This document shows, one piece after another, positions 1-9,377 of a stretch of DNA of 18,660 nt; the first letter of the stretch is position 1; each line of letters begins with the position of its first letter. The notes below the pieces were generated by a model. That model ran no database searches. It was not told where the DNA came from and saw only the letters and a list, made by a program, of their open reading frames with translations. Origin of the DNA: Porticoccaceae bacterium (GTDB lineage Bacteria; Pseudomonadota; Gammaproteobacteria; Pseudomonadales; Porticoccaceae); assembly GCA_002591625.1 (NCBI GenBank), contig PCDB01000065.1:1-18660 (forward strand), given 5' to 3'. A program made the position numbers and the translations under genes.

Positions 1-39
1 AAAAGAAGAAAATTAATTTCGCAGTCCGCTTTTGGTTGA
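1..39 (+). CDS. Possible 3' end of mlaD (partial)
   Basis: Reading from base 1, frame 1 is open to a TGA at 37-39 and ends KLISQSAFG. This faintly resembles the last conserved stretch of MlaD proteins, and mlaD is the expected gene just before mlaC. Another frame (from base 3) runs to a TGA at 57-59 that overlaps the mlaC start, so the true tail cannot be chosen with certainty. The call rests mainly on position. Confidence 0.25.
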   Translation, partial: KRRKLISQSAFG

Positions 40-55
40 GCAAGGAGATAAGTAT

Positions 56-793
56 TTGAAAATCGTTCGAGTCGCACTCATTGCTATGCTTTCTTTAGCA
101 GCCACTTTTGGCGATGCTCAGCCGGATCAAAATAATGATGCGACAGCGATTGCAGAGCTTCCATCGGATGACATCAAACTCAAGTTCAAGTTTGCCCAAA
201 GCAAACAAACGCAAGGTTTATTGATTTCTGAGGCATTGGCGTCAGCGAAAATCCAAGAGGACCCTTTTTCTCTGGTCGAGCAGGTGACCTTTGAGTTAAT
301 TGAAGTGATAAAATCGCACAGACAGACAAATCCAACAAATGAAAAATCTTTTTTTTCAGCCATTAGAGAAGTCTTAAGGCCACACGTTGATTTTTCTTAC
401 ATGGCGAGGATGGTCATGGGATCCTACAGGAAGATAGCGACAAACCAACAACGAGATGAGTTTGCAAGGGCTTTTAGGGATGGATTGATTGAAACTTATG
501 GCAGAGGGCTGCTGAGTTTTAGTAACGAAAAAATTATCTTAGCTGACCAAAGTCCTCTGAAAAAAGGTCAAAACAAAGTTTATGTCAAACAAGAGATTCA
601 CGGTGTTGATAAGATATACCCGCTGTCTTATACAATGAGAAAAAAGAAAACGGGCAAATGGATGATTACAAATGTCACTATCAATGGTATCAACCTTGGA
701 AAGACGCTGCGCAATCAATTTCTTCAATCAGCGCAGAAAAACTCTAATGACCTTGATTTTGTCATAAGCGCATGGGCAAATCAGGCGATCTAA
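56..793 (+). CDS. mlaC: MlaC-type periplasmic phospholipid-binding protein
   Basis: Periplasmic shuttle of the Mla pathway, which carries phospholipid between the outer-membrane MlaA complex and the inner-membrane MlaFEDB transporter. I place the start at TTG 56, because AAGGAG at 42-47 lies 8 bases upstream and the product then opens with a classical signal peptide (KIVR, then a hydrophobic run to about residue 17, with likely cleavage near GDA/QP). An upstream TTG at 32 lacks these supports. The product is about 245 residues. The MlaC/Ttg2D fold is recognisable from about residue 70 on (FFSAIREVLRPHVDFSYMAR, then RDEFARAFRDGLIETYGRGL). Between the signal peptide and the domain is a polar linker of about 45 residues, longer than usual for a family of about 210 residues. 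The next gene starts 25 bp downstream, leaving no room for mlaB. Confidence 0.9.
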   Translation: MKIVRVALIAMLSLAATFGDAQPDQNNDATAIAELPSDDIKLKFKFAQSKQTQGLLISEALASAKIQEDPFSLVEQVTFELIEVIKSHRQTNPTNEKSFFSAIREVLRPHVDFSYMARMVMGSYRKIATNQQRDEFARAFRDGLIETYGRGLLSFSNEKIILADQSPLKKGQNKVYVKQEIHGVDKIYPLSYTMRKKKTGKWMITNVTINGINLGKTLRNQFLQSAQKNSNDLDFVISAWANQAI

Positions 794-818
794 TTTTTTA
801 AATAATTCAGAGGTTTCT

Positions 819-1085
819 ATGTCACCAGAAGCGATAACTAAGCTACTGAAGGCAAAACTGCCCGATTGTGAGATTTATGTTGAAGTCAATGGGAGCCGAT
901 GCCACATAACCGCAATTGGCGAGATTTTTGAGGGTAAGAGACCTGTTCAAAGGCAACAGTTGGTCTACCGCGCACTAAGCACTCAAATCTCAGAAGGGCA
1001 CATTCATGCTGTGGCCATGAATACTTTTACGTCCGAAGAATGGCATGATGAAAAACAGGTTAATTGTGATTCCCCTCTGGGTTGA
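819..1085 (+). CDS. ibaG: BolA-family protein IbaG
   Basis: Small (88 residue) BolA/YrbA-type protein. In known bacteria IbaG binds a monothiol glutaredoxin with a shared Fe-S cluster and is linked to acid stress and envelope homeostasis. The sequence shows the family pattern: an N-terminal helix (ITKLLKAKLP), a strand with the Cys-His pair in SRCHITAIG, then FEGKRPVQRQQLVYRALS, and the C-terminal IHAVAMNTFTSEEW with the conserved histidine. AGAGG at 810-814 precedes the ATG. It sits between mlaC and murA, the usual place for this gene in gammaproteobacteria, and is probably in the same transcript. Confidence 0.9.
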   Translation: MSPEAITKLLKAKLPDCEIYVEVNGSRCHITAIGEIFEGKRPVQRQQLVYRALSTQISEGHIHAVAMNTFTSEEWHDEKQVNCDSPLG

Positions 1086-1114
1086 TCTTCGAGAAACAAG
1101 TTTTTTAACGCTGA

Positions 1115-2386
<1,272 letters not shown>

Positions 2387-2402
2387 ACTGAGAATCAAAT
2401 TT

Positions 2403-3026
2403 ATGACGCAGATTACATTGGCATTGACTAAAGGTCGCATTCTTAAGGAGGTGCTTCCACTGCTTGAGACGTCGGGGATAAGGCCATCCCAAGATATCGC
2501 AGGCAGTAGAAAACTTGTTTTCCAAACCAACATTGAAAATTTTAGATTGCTCATCCTGCGTGGAGTGGACGTGCCAACTTATGTGCAGTTCGGAGCTGCG
2601 GACATGGGCATAGCGGGTAAAGATATTTTGTTGGAGGATGCGGGCGGCGGTTACTACGAATCTCTTGACTTAGATATGGCTCGGTGCCGTCTAATGACGG
2701 CCTCATCAAAAGATACAGGAATCGGAGAAGGCCGTATCATAGTAGCGACGAAATATATTAACGTAGCACGGAAGTATTATGCTCAGAAAGGACGGCAGGC
2801 GGAATTTATCAAGCTCTATGGTGCTATGGAGCTCGCTCCTGTCTTAGGACTTGCAGATGAAATAGTTGATATTGTTGACACTGGTAATACACTGAAAGCC
2901 CACGGATTGGTGACCAAAGAATTAATAGCAAATGTAAGTGCCCGTCTAATAGTAAACAAAACAGCTATGAAGACCAAATTCGAGGTTATTCAGGCCATCA
3001 TAGATCGATTAAGAGGAGCTTTGTAA
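2403..3026 (+). CDS. hisG: ATP phosphoribosyltransferase, short form (HisG)
   Basis: Catalyses the first step of histidine biosynthesis: ATP plus phosphoribosyl pyrophosphate gives phosphoribosyl-ATP. The start is set at ATG 2403, giving MTQITLALTKGRILKE, which matches the family N-terminus; an upstream TTG at 2376 overlaps the end of murA and is less likely. At 207 residues this is the short HisG(S) form, which lacks the C-terminal regulatory domain and normally needs HisZ as partner. Visible motifs are ALTKGRIL, GAADMGIAGKD and the PRPP-binding segment LADEIVDIVDTGNTLKAHGL. No hisZ is in the window. hisD follows after 7 bp. Confidence 0.95.
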   Translation: MTQITLALTKGRILKEVLPLLETSGIRPSQDIAGSRKLVFQTNIENFRLLILRGVDVPTYVQFGAADMGIAGKDILLEDAGGGYYESLDLDMARCRLMTASSKDTGIGEGRIIVATKYINVARKYYAQKGRQAEFIKLYGAMELAPVLGLADEIVDIVDTGNTLKAHGLVTKELIANVSARLIVNKTAMKTKFEVIQAIIDRLRGAL

Positions 3027-3033
3027 AGTTTAA

Positions 3034-4347
3034 ATGAAGCTTTGTGAGATAAATTTATTGAACTCTACCGATCGAAATTTCACTTCGAAACTCGATCACC
3101 TAACGGCTTGGCAATCTGTGTCTGACGTTGAGGTCGAGTCCGTAGTAGATGAAATTATTTTCGAGGTGAGAAAAAGGGGTGATTTAGCATTGCTCGATTA
3201 CACCAATCGGTATGATAGCCGAACGTGCAAGTATGCAGAACAACTTATAGTGCATCAGGATCAGTTGGACATAGCTCTAGACGCATTGGATGATGATCTC
3301 CGAACCTCACTTGAAAAGGCCGCGATGCGAATTAGTGACTACCATAAGCATCAGTTGGAAAAATCCTGGCAATTTACCGAGGCCAATGGAACGTCTCTCG
3401 GTCAAAAAATTACTGCAATTGAACGGATTGGTATTTATGTACCTGGCGGTAAGGCGAGTTATCCATCAACTGTGCTCATGAATGCCCTGCCTGCCCGTGT
3501 TGCCGGGGTTGACGAAGTTATAATGGCTGTTCCTGCCCCCCAAGGAGTTCTCAATCCTTCAGTTCTGGCAGCCGCAGCAATTGCTGAAATTGATAAAGTC
3601 TTCACTATTGGAGGTGCCCAAGCTATTGCAGCGTTGGCGTATGGGACTGATCTCGTCCCCAAGGTCGATAAAATTGTTGGCCCGGGTAATTCTTATGTTG
3701 CTACTGCGAAGCGCAAAGTTTTCGGTACTGTGGGATTGGATATGGTTGCGGGCCCGAGCGAGATATTGATAATTTGCGATGGCAGGACCGACCCAGACTG
3801 GATTGCAATGGATTTATTCTCTCAAGCTGAACATGATGAAGATGCACAGTCTATACTCTTGGCTTGGGATGATGATTTCCTTTCCGCTGTTCATCTGAGT
3901 ATGACTAAACTGCTTCCGGACATGGAGCGCAGAGAAACCATTTGTAAGGCGCTAAGAACCCGAGGTGCTTTGATCAGGGTTAAAGACGATTCTGAAGCCG
4001 TTAACTTGAGCAATCTGTTGGCTCCTGAACATCTCGAATTATCAGTAGAAAACCCCAAGGAATGGCTTCCTCGAATAAGAAATGCTGGTGCTATATTTAT
4101 GGGGCGTCACACATCGGAGGTCTTAGGAGATTATTGCGCGGGGCCAAATCATGTTTTACCGACCTCCGCCACAGCGAGATTTTCTTCTCCACTGGGAGTT
4201 TATGATTTTCAAAAGCGCAGTTCCATAATTCACTGTTCAACTAGGGGAGCTTCAGACCTTGGACAAATCGCTTCTGTTTTAGCAAAGAGCGAATCGCTTG
4301 CAGCGCATGCTCGCGCTGCCGAATTGCGTATTGAGCAAGACAAGTGA
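3034..4347 (+). CDS. hisD: Histidinol dehydrogenase
   Basis: Zinc enzyme for the last two steps of histidine synthesis, oxidising L-histidinol to L-histidine with two NAD+. The 437 residues are full length. Family signatures are IGIYVPGGKASYPSTVLMN, the IGGAQAIAALAYGT and VGPGNSYVATAKR nucleotide-binding stretches, SQAEHDEDAQ with Gln and His zinc ligands, APEHLEL with the catalytic Glu-His pair, GDYCAGPNHVLPT with the zinc Asp, and a C-terminal AAHARAAELR with the last His ligand. All expected catalytic and metal residues appear present. AGGAG at 3014-3018 is 15 bases from the ATG, somewhat far. hisC starts 18 bp after the stop. Confidence 0.97.
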   Translation: MKLCEINLLNSTDRNFTSKLDHLTAWQSVSDVEVESVVDEIIFEVRKRGDLALLDYTNRYDSRTCKYAEQLIVHQDQLDIALDALDDDLRTSLEKAAMRISDYHKHQLEKSWQFTEANGTSLGQKITAIERIGIYVPGGKASYPSTVLMNALPARVAGVDEVIMAVPAPQGVLNPSVLAAAAIAEIDKVFTIGGAQAIAALAYGTDLVPKVDKIVGPGNSYVATAKRKVFGTVGLDMVAGPSEILIICDGRTDPDWIAMDLFSQAEHDEDAQSILLAWDDDFLSAVHLSMTKLLPDMERRETICKALRTRGALIRVKDDSEAVNLSNLLAPEHLELSVENPKEWLPRIRNAGAIFMGRHTSEVLGDYCAGPNHVLPTSATARFSSPLGVYDFQKRSSIIHCSTRGASDLGQIASVLAKSESLAAHARAAELRIEQDK

Positions 4348-4365
4348 CAACTGACGGCGAAATTT

Positions 4366-5430
4366 ATGAGTAGGTATTGGAGTGATTTTGTCAACGGTTT
4401 AGAACCCTATATCCCTGGGGAGCAACCGTTGGATCCGGCAGTAATTAAGCTAAATACTAATGAAAACCCTTATGGCCCATCTCCAAAATCTTTAAAAGCA
4501 ATAACTGATTGTGCAAATCAGCAATTGCGGCTCTATCCTTGCCCTGATTCAAAAGAACTGAAGAACACAATTGCTGATTATTATGAACTGTCCCCGGATC
4601 AAATATTTGTAGGTAACGGCTCTGATGAGGTGCTAGCGCACGCCTTTAACGGCTTGTTTAGAAAGACGCAGCCTGTTTTGTTTCCCGATATTACTTACAG
4701 TTTCTATCCTGTTTTTTGTAGGTTGTATGATATTTCTTACCATCAAATACCGTTAGCGGAAAATTTCTATCTTCAGCTTGAACAGTACTGCCGACCTAAT
4801 GGAGGGATCATTTTCCCTAACCCGAATGCTCCCACTGGTCGCTTTCTAGATCTCAATAACATCGAGAACTTACTTCGCGAGGTCACTAATTCGGTGGTCG
4901 TGGTTGATGAGGCTTATGTCGATTTTGGGGGTGCTAGCTGCGCCGCATTGATCCCTAATTACGACAATCTGCTTGTTGTTCATACGCTATCTAAATCTCG
5001 TTCATTGGCTGGATTGCGAATTGGTTATGCGATGGGTTCAAGCAGTCTTATAAATGGTTTGAACCGAGTCAAAAATAGTTTTAATTCCTACCCATTGAGC
5101 CGGATTCAGGCGGCGGCTGCAGTCGCGTCCTTTAAAGACAACACCTATTTTGAGAACACTATTAAAAAGGTTGTCGTTTCGAGGCTAGATCTTACTGGTG
5201 AACTCAAAACTTTGGGTTTTGAGGTTGTGCCATCTATGGCGAATTTTCTCTTGGTTACGCACCCAAAAGTCAGCGCTAATTCTTTGTATGAGCGTTTGCG
5301 CGCGAATGATATTTTAGTGAGACATTTTGATCGACCAAGAATCGACTCGTATATTCGAATTACGGTTGGAAACAATGCCCAAAATAGAGCCCTCACTCAG
5401 TGTTTGAGCAGCATCGTCAAGTCGGTTTAA
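4366..5430 (+). CDS. hisC: Histidinol-phosphate aminotransferase
   Basis: Pyridoxal-phosphate aminotransferase that converts imidazole-acetol phosphate and glutamate to histidinol phosphate. The product is 354 residues, normal for HisC. The N-terminus has IKLNTNENPYGPSP (about 27-40). Cofactor residues are seen in GNGSDE (83-88), FPNPNAPTG (Asn154), VVVDEAYVDF (Asp181) and HTLSKSRSLAGLRIGY, where Lys210 should form the Schiff base. It is the last gene of the (+) block. The stop is only 13 bp from the stop of the convergent protease gene, and no hairpin with a T tract is visible there, so transcription may read across or end inside the neighbour. Fold-type I aminotransferases overlap in specificity, but context favours HisC. 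Confidence 0.95.
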   Translation: MSRYWSDFVNGLEPYIPGEQPLDPAVIKLNTNENPYGPSPKSLKAITDCANQQLRLYPCPDSKELKNTIADYYELSPDQIFVGNGSDEVLAHAFNGLFRKTQPVLFPDITYSFYPVFCRLYDISYHQIPLAENFYLQLEQYCRPNGGIIFPNPNAPTGRFLDLNNIENLLREVTNSVVVVDEAYVDFGGASCAALIPNYDNLLVVHTLSKSRSLAGLRIGYAMGSSSLINGLNRVKNSFNSYPLSRIQAAAAVASFKDNTYFENTIKKVVVSRLDLTGELKTLGFEVVPSMANFLLVTHPKVSANSLYERLRANDILVRHFDRPRIDSYIRITVGNNAQNRALTQCLSSIVKSV

Positions 5431-5443
5431 CTTGTTCTCCTAT

Positions 5444-6538
5444 TTATCTAGGCCTTGTTCCCACCTTGGCAGTTATCCTCAATAATCGCCCTTGACGCCA
5501 GACTTTTAATTTTATGGGAGTTCCCGGTTGAGACTTGGCTATCTGTGTCATGCTGGTTTGTGGATCGGCGATTGGGGCGTCATCTAGGGCAGTAATAATG
5601 TCACCAGGCATTAGTTTGCTCCTCTCAGCAGGGCCACCAGGAGAAACTGCTCGAATTAGGAGTCCGACTGGTATGTTTTGTTGCTTTGCCATCTCCATCG
5701 TTATACTTATTGCATTGAAACCAAGCCAACCGCGCCCCGCCAGAATTTCCTCCATCGTTTGTAAGGCTCGCTCAGAAGGAATTGCAAAGCTGACTGACCC
5801 AAGTTTGCGATCTATGAACGTGTTGATTCCTAGTAAGTTACCCCGATGATCTATAAGTGCGCCACCAGAGTTTCCTTTGTTGATTGCTGCGTCAGTTTGC
5901 AGATAGCTTTGAAGAGGATTTATAGAGTTTACATCAGTAACTCCCTTAGCGCTGATAATGCCATGTGTAACTGTTTGACCGACACCATGCGGGTTGCCAA
6001 TCGCAAGAACAACATCACCTATCATGGCATTTTCAGAGGCTGCTATCCCGATGGGTTTTACTTCCTGCATATCAAGTTTCAGAACTGCCAGATCTGTTTC
6101 TACATCAATCCCAATAAGGCTCACTGGGGCCTCGCGACCATCATTGAGCATAACGGCAACATTTCCCGCTCCTTCCAAGAGATGATGGTTTGTTAAAATG
6201 ACCCCGTCCTTTCGCATGATTACGCCGGATCCAAGAGCCTCGTAGGGTTTCTTTTTAACTATTGTGAAGGTGCCAAATTGGGGGTCCCATCGCTTCTGTT
6301 CATCTAAAATTTTCACACCCCTAGTATAGATATTTACTACCGAAGGTGCTGCTTTGGATACCGCTTTTGAGTATGATATTGCGGCAGGTAGCGTTGGATG
6401 CGAAAAATTCGAGTGTTGTGTTTCAGACGGATTTTGATGCGAATTCCTCAGTTGAGGAAAAATAGCGAGCATTACCAAGGCTACTAACAAACCAATCATA
6501 AATGAGGTAGCCAGATTCGAAAACTGGTGGATGCGCAT
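5444..6538 (-). CDS. degS: DegS/AlgW-type site-1 serine protease
   Basis: Inner-membrane-anchored HtrA-family protease. In its best-known relatives (DegS, AlgW) it senses misfolded outer-membrane proteins through its PDZ domain and cleaves the anti-sigma factor RseA/MucA, releasing the envelope-stress sigma factor. The 364 residues show one N-terminal membrane segment (about 13-27), a polar linker, then a trypsin-like domain with triad His119 (ILTNHH), Asp149 (ETDLAVLKL) and Ser224 (GNSGGAL), and a single C-terminal PDZ domain (from about 270, GWLGFNAISI to KVWRQGRL). A single PDZ plus a membrane anchor separates it from DegP. A gene of this type follows hisC in Pseudomonas as algW; here it is in the opposite orientation. 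No sigma or anti-sigma gene is in view. Confidence 0.9.
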   Translation of the reverse strand: MRIHQFSNLATSFMIGLLVALVMLAIFPQLRNSHQNPSETQHSNFSHPTLPAAISYSKAVSKAAPSVVNIYTRGVKILDEQKRWDPQFGTFTIVKKKPYEALGSGVIMRKDGVILTNHHLLEGAGNVAVMLNDGREAPVSLIGIDVETDLAVLKLDMQEVKPIGIAASENAMIGDVVLAIGNPHGVGQTVTHGIISAKGVTDVNSINPLQSYLQTDAAINKGNSGGALIDHRGNLLGINTFIDRKLGSVSFAIPSERALQTMEEILAGRGWLGFNAISITMEMAKQQNIPVGLLIRAVSPGGPAERSKLMPGDIITALDDAPIADPQTSMTQIAKSQPGTPIKLKVWRQGRLLRITAKVGTRPR

Positions 6539-6739
6539 TTTTAGAAACCAAATAACAGTTATAGTTCGTATGATAAGCTGTAAGACGGCCCTGATGATAG
6601 CACTTATATATCTTTCGATAAGGGCCTTGATTATCGGATGCTTAAGAAATTTAGCCTCGTGCCGTCTTTAGTCCATATCGCATACCATCTCGGGTGCGTA
6701 GGAGAAAATTTTCAGTGAGAGGTGGACTGGGCGGTTGTG

Positions 6740-7363
6740 ATGTCGAAAAAAAAAAGTCGTGCTTGGGTAAGGCAACACATAAGCGACCCATTCGTGAAAA
6801 AATCAAAAAGTGACCGGCTTAGATCTAGATCCAGTTACAAGCTTGCTGAACTTATAGATAGATTGGGTCTCTTGGAAAGAGGAATGGCAGTAGTAGATCT
6901 TGGCGCGGCGCCGGGGGGGTGGTCTCAGGTCGCGGCTCGGGCTGTCGGGCCAGAGGGTTATGTGTTGGCGTCAGACGTTATTGACTTCGATAGGATTGAC
7001 GGGGTAAAAGTGATTTTGGGTGATTTTAACGAACAATCCGTCTTCAACAGCCTTATTGCGGCATCAGGTGGAAGCGTAGACGTTGTTATGTCTGACATGT
7101 CCCCCAATCTTACGGGGGTGAAAGAAATTGATCAGCCTCAAAGTCTACATTTGGCTGATCAAGCGCTTTATTTCAGCCGAAGAGTATTGAGGCCAGGGGG
7201 GACTCTGATCGTCAAAATTTTTCAAGGTAGTGGATTTGACGAGTTTGTGCTGAACCTCAGAAGAGTGTTTAATGCGGTTAAAATTAAAAAACCGAAGGCC
7301 TCTCGATCTCGCTCCAGAGAAATGTACGCTGTGGCAACAGGTTTTGTCGATCACGGGAGATGA
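6740..7363 (+). CDS. rlmE: 23S rRNA (uridine-2'-O-)-methyltransferase RlmE (RrmJ/FtsJ)
   Basis: S-adenosylmethionine-dependent enzyme that 2'-O-methylates U2552 (E. coli numbering) of 23S rRNA in the 50S particle. From ATG 6740 the product is 207 residues, matching the usual 209; in-frame GTGs at 6722 and 6737 are alternatives. Visible motifs are the basic N-terminus with [13 protein letters not shown] (catalytic Lys), [15 protein letters not shown] (SAM binding), [13 protein letters not shown] (catalytic Asp), [13 protein letters not shown] (catalytic Lys) and [11 protein letters not shown] (catalytic Glu), so the K-D-K-E tetrad is complete. It is the first gene of an operon-like series; ftsH begins 4 bp after the stop. 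The rlmE-ftsH pair is heat-shock regulated in E. coli, but I saw no convincing sigma-32 promoter here. Confidence 0.95.
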   Translation: MSKKKSRAWVRQHISDPFVKKSKSDRLRSRSSYKLAELIDRLGLLERGMAVVDLGAAPGGWSQVAARAVGPEGYVLASDVIDFDRIDGVKVILGDFNEQSVFNSLIAASGGSVDVVMSDMSPNLTGVKEIDQPQSLHLADQALYFSRRVLRPGGTLIVKIFQGSGFDEFVLNLRRVFNAVKIKKPKASRSRSREMYAVATGFVDHGR

Positions 7364-7367
7364 TTGC

Positions 7368-9287
7368 ATGAATGATCTAGCTAAGAATTTAGTTGTATGG
7401 TTGATATTAGCCGCAGTGTTACTGTCGGTTTTTAACAGTTTCGCTCCCATTCCCGAGGACAATAACCTCGGTTACTCTGATTTTGTTGTTGAGGTGCAAA
7501 ATGACCGCGTATCGCAAGTAACAATTGAGGGCCTGATTATAGAGGGGGAGCGAAGAGATGGCACGAGCTTCCGAACCGTTAGGCCGAACGTTCAGGATCC
7601 CGATCTAATGGCAGACCTTATTAATCACAATGTAAAGGTCATAGGGAAAGAACCCGAGAGCCCGAGTCTGATCTCGCAGTTGTTGGTAGCCGCGTTCCCG
7701 ATATTGCTTATTCTGGGTATTTTCATGTTTTTTATGCGCCAGATGCAATCGGGTGGTGGAGGAAAAGGCGGTCCGATGAGTTTCGGGAAGAGTAAAGCGA
7801 AGCTTCTAACAGGGGATCAGATTGATACAACTTTTTCAGACGTTGCTGGTGTGGACGAGGCTAAAGAGGACGTCAGCGAACTAGTCGAATTTCTCAGCGA
7901 TCCAACCAAATTTCAGAGACTGGGAGGTCGGATTCCGAAGGGTGTTTTAATGGTGGGTCCTCCAGGAACAGGAAAAACATTGCTTGCTAAAGCAATCGCT
8001 GGTGAAGCGAAGGTGCCGTTTTTCTCGATTTCCGGTTCGGATTTTGTGGAAATGTTCGTGGGTGTTGGTGCCTCTAGAGTGAGAGATATGTTTGAACAGG
8101 CGAAACGTCAAGCTCCCTGTATTATTTTCATCGACGAAATTGATGCTGTCGGCCGACACAGAGGCGGTGGGTATGGTGGAGGTAATGACGAGCGAGAACA
8201 AACGCTAAATCAACTGCTTGTTGAAATGGATGGTTTTGAGGGCACTGAGGGCGTTATAGTTATTGCTGCCACAAATCGGCCTGATGTTTTAGACAAGGCT
8301 TTGCTGCGCCCGGGGCGCTTTGATAGGCAAGTATATGTTGGCTTGCCAGACATTCGAGGGCGCGAGCAAATTTTGAAGGTTCATTCCAGGAAAGTACCCA
8401 TTGATGAAATGGTAGAGCTTAGCGTTTTGGCGCGAGGTACGCCTGGGTTCTCTGGTGCTGATTTAGCTAACCTTGTTAATGAGGCAGCGCTCTTTGCAGC
8501 CAGGGGAGATAGGCGTGTAGTGTCCATGGAGGAATTCGAAAAAGCCCGCGACAAGATTATGATGGGAGCGGAACGTAGGTCAATGGTTATGTCTGAAAAG
8601 GAGAAGCTTACTACCGCATACCACGAGGCAGGGCATGCCATAGTAGGCCGACTGATGCCCGAGCATGATCCAGTGCATAAAGTCACGATCATACCTCGCG
8701 GCAGGGCTTTGGGTGTCACGCAATATTTGCCAGAAGAGGATCGGTATAGTATGAGCCGTCGACAACTGTTTAGCCAGCTTTGCAGCTTGTTTGGCGGGCG
8801 AATCGCAGAGGAATTGATTGGCGGACCCGAAGGTGTTACTACAGGTGCCCAAAATGACATTGAGCGAGCGACGCAGATGGCCAGAAACATGGTGACAAAA
8901 TGGGGTTTGACGGAAAAAATGGGCCCGGTTCTCTACGGAGAGGACGAAGCTCAAGCGCCAGGCGGGGGCAACACCCATTACTCAGAGGACACATCAAGAG
9001 AAATAGATAAAGAGGTTCGGGCAATTCTAGATAGTGCGTTTGTTAAAGCAAAGGAATTGTTAGAGGAATATAGAGATGTACTAGAGTCAATGAAAGATGC
9101 ATTAATGGACTACGAAACTATTGATGCAGACCAGGTCGATGACCTCATGAAACGCGTCCCTGTGCGGCCTCCACGAACTTGGGATGACAACGATCTCGAC
9201 GATCAGCCAAACGCCGGTGGCGGAACATCAGTAATGGGGGAGGAAGAGGACTCTGGACCTATGGGAGACCCGGTTCGAGGAACTTAG
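7368..9287 (+). CDS. ftsH: ATP-dependent zinc metalloprotease FtsH
   Basis: Membrane-bound AAA+ protease that degrades misfolded membrane proteins and short-lived regulators; in E. coli these include LpxC and sigma-32. I start it at ATG 7368, with GGGAG at 7355-7359 eight bases before; the open frame extends upstream only inside rlmE. The product is 639 residues, full length. Order: transmembrane segment 1 (about 8-24), a small periplasmic domain, transmembrane segment 2 (about 102-123), a Gly-rich linker, Walker A GPPGTGKT (197-204), Walker [10 protein letters not shown] (about 252-260), arginine fingers in RPGRFDR, the zinc motif HEAGH (419-423), and a third zinc ligand in [11 protein letters not shown] (Asp497). 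The C-terminal tail is acidic and glycine-rich, as in other proteobacterial FtsH proteins. Confidence 0.98.
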   Translation: MNDLAKNLVVWLILAAVLLSVFNSFAPIPEDNNLGYSDFVVEVQNDRVSQVTIEGLIIEGERRDGTSFRTVRPNVQDPDLMADLINHNVKVIGKEPESPSLISQLLVAAFPILLILGIFMFFMRQMQSGGGGKGGPMSFGKSKAKLLTGDQIDTTFSDVAGVDEAKEDVSELVEFLSDPTKFQRLGGRIPKGVLMVGPPGTGKTLLAKAIAGEAKVPFFSISGSDFVEMFVGVGASRVRDMFEQAKRQAPCIIFIDEIDAVGRHRGGGYGGGNDEREQTLNQLLVEMDGFEGTEGVIVIAATNRPDVLDKALLRPGRFDRQVYVGLPDIRGREQILKVHSRKVPIDEMVELSVLARGTPGFSGADLANLVNEAALFAARGDRRVVSMEEFEKARDKIMMGAERRSMVMSEKEKLTTAYHEAGHAIVGRLMPEHDPVHKVTIIPRGRALGVTQYLPEEDRYSMSRRQLFSQLCSLFGGRIAEELIGGPEGVTTGAQNDIERATQMARNMVTKWGLTEKMGPVLYGEDEAQAPGGGNTHYSEDTSREIDKEVRAILDSAFVKAKELLEEYRDVLESMKDALMDYETIDADQVDDLMKRVPVRPPRTWDDNDLDDQPNAGGGTSVMGEEEDSGPMGDPVRGT

Positions 9288-9325
9288 CGTACCAAAATCA
9301 ACGTTTAGACAACTGGGTGAGTTGC

Positions 9326-9341
9326 AGGAAGGTGTGACATA
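9326..9341 (+). promoter_or_regulatory. Candidate folP ribosome binding site with an AUA start
   Basis: AGGAAGG at 9326-9332 is a strong Shine-Dalgarno match and lies 6 bases before ATA at 9339-9341. That ATA is in frame with folP and opens a stretch (GKFLPYGAASPTVMGIINIT) that looks like the normal FolP N-terminus. The conventional starts at 9378 and 9381 have no purine-rich site before them. The reading is an inference from alignment memory and spacing. Confidence 0.4.
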
Positions 9342-9377
9342 GGGAAATTTCTACCATATGGTGCTGCTTCTCCCACC

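Noticed and set aside
6558..6583. Minus-strand TATAAC with TTACAG as a degS promoter
   Set aside because: The spacer is only 14 bases and the -35 is poor; too weak to list.
6641..6690. Sigma-32-like promoter before rlmE-ftsH (GTCCATAT at 6671 or TACCATCT at 6683)
   Set aside because: The -10-like matches are 6 of 8, but no CTTGAAA-like -35 lies at the required spacing.
8381..8978. Long minus-strand open frames inside ftsH
   Set aside because: They lie fully antisense to the conserved FtsH protease domain and show no domain of their own; codon shadow.
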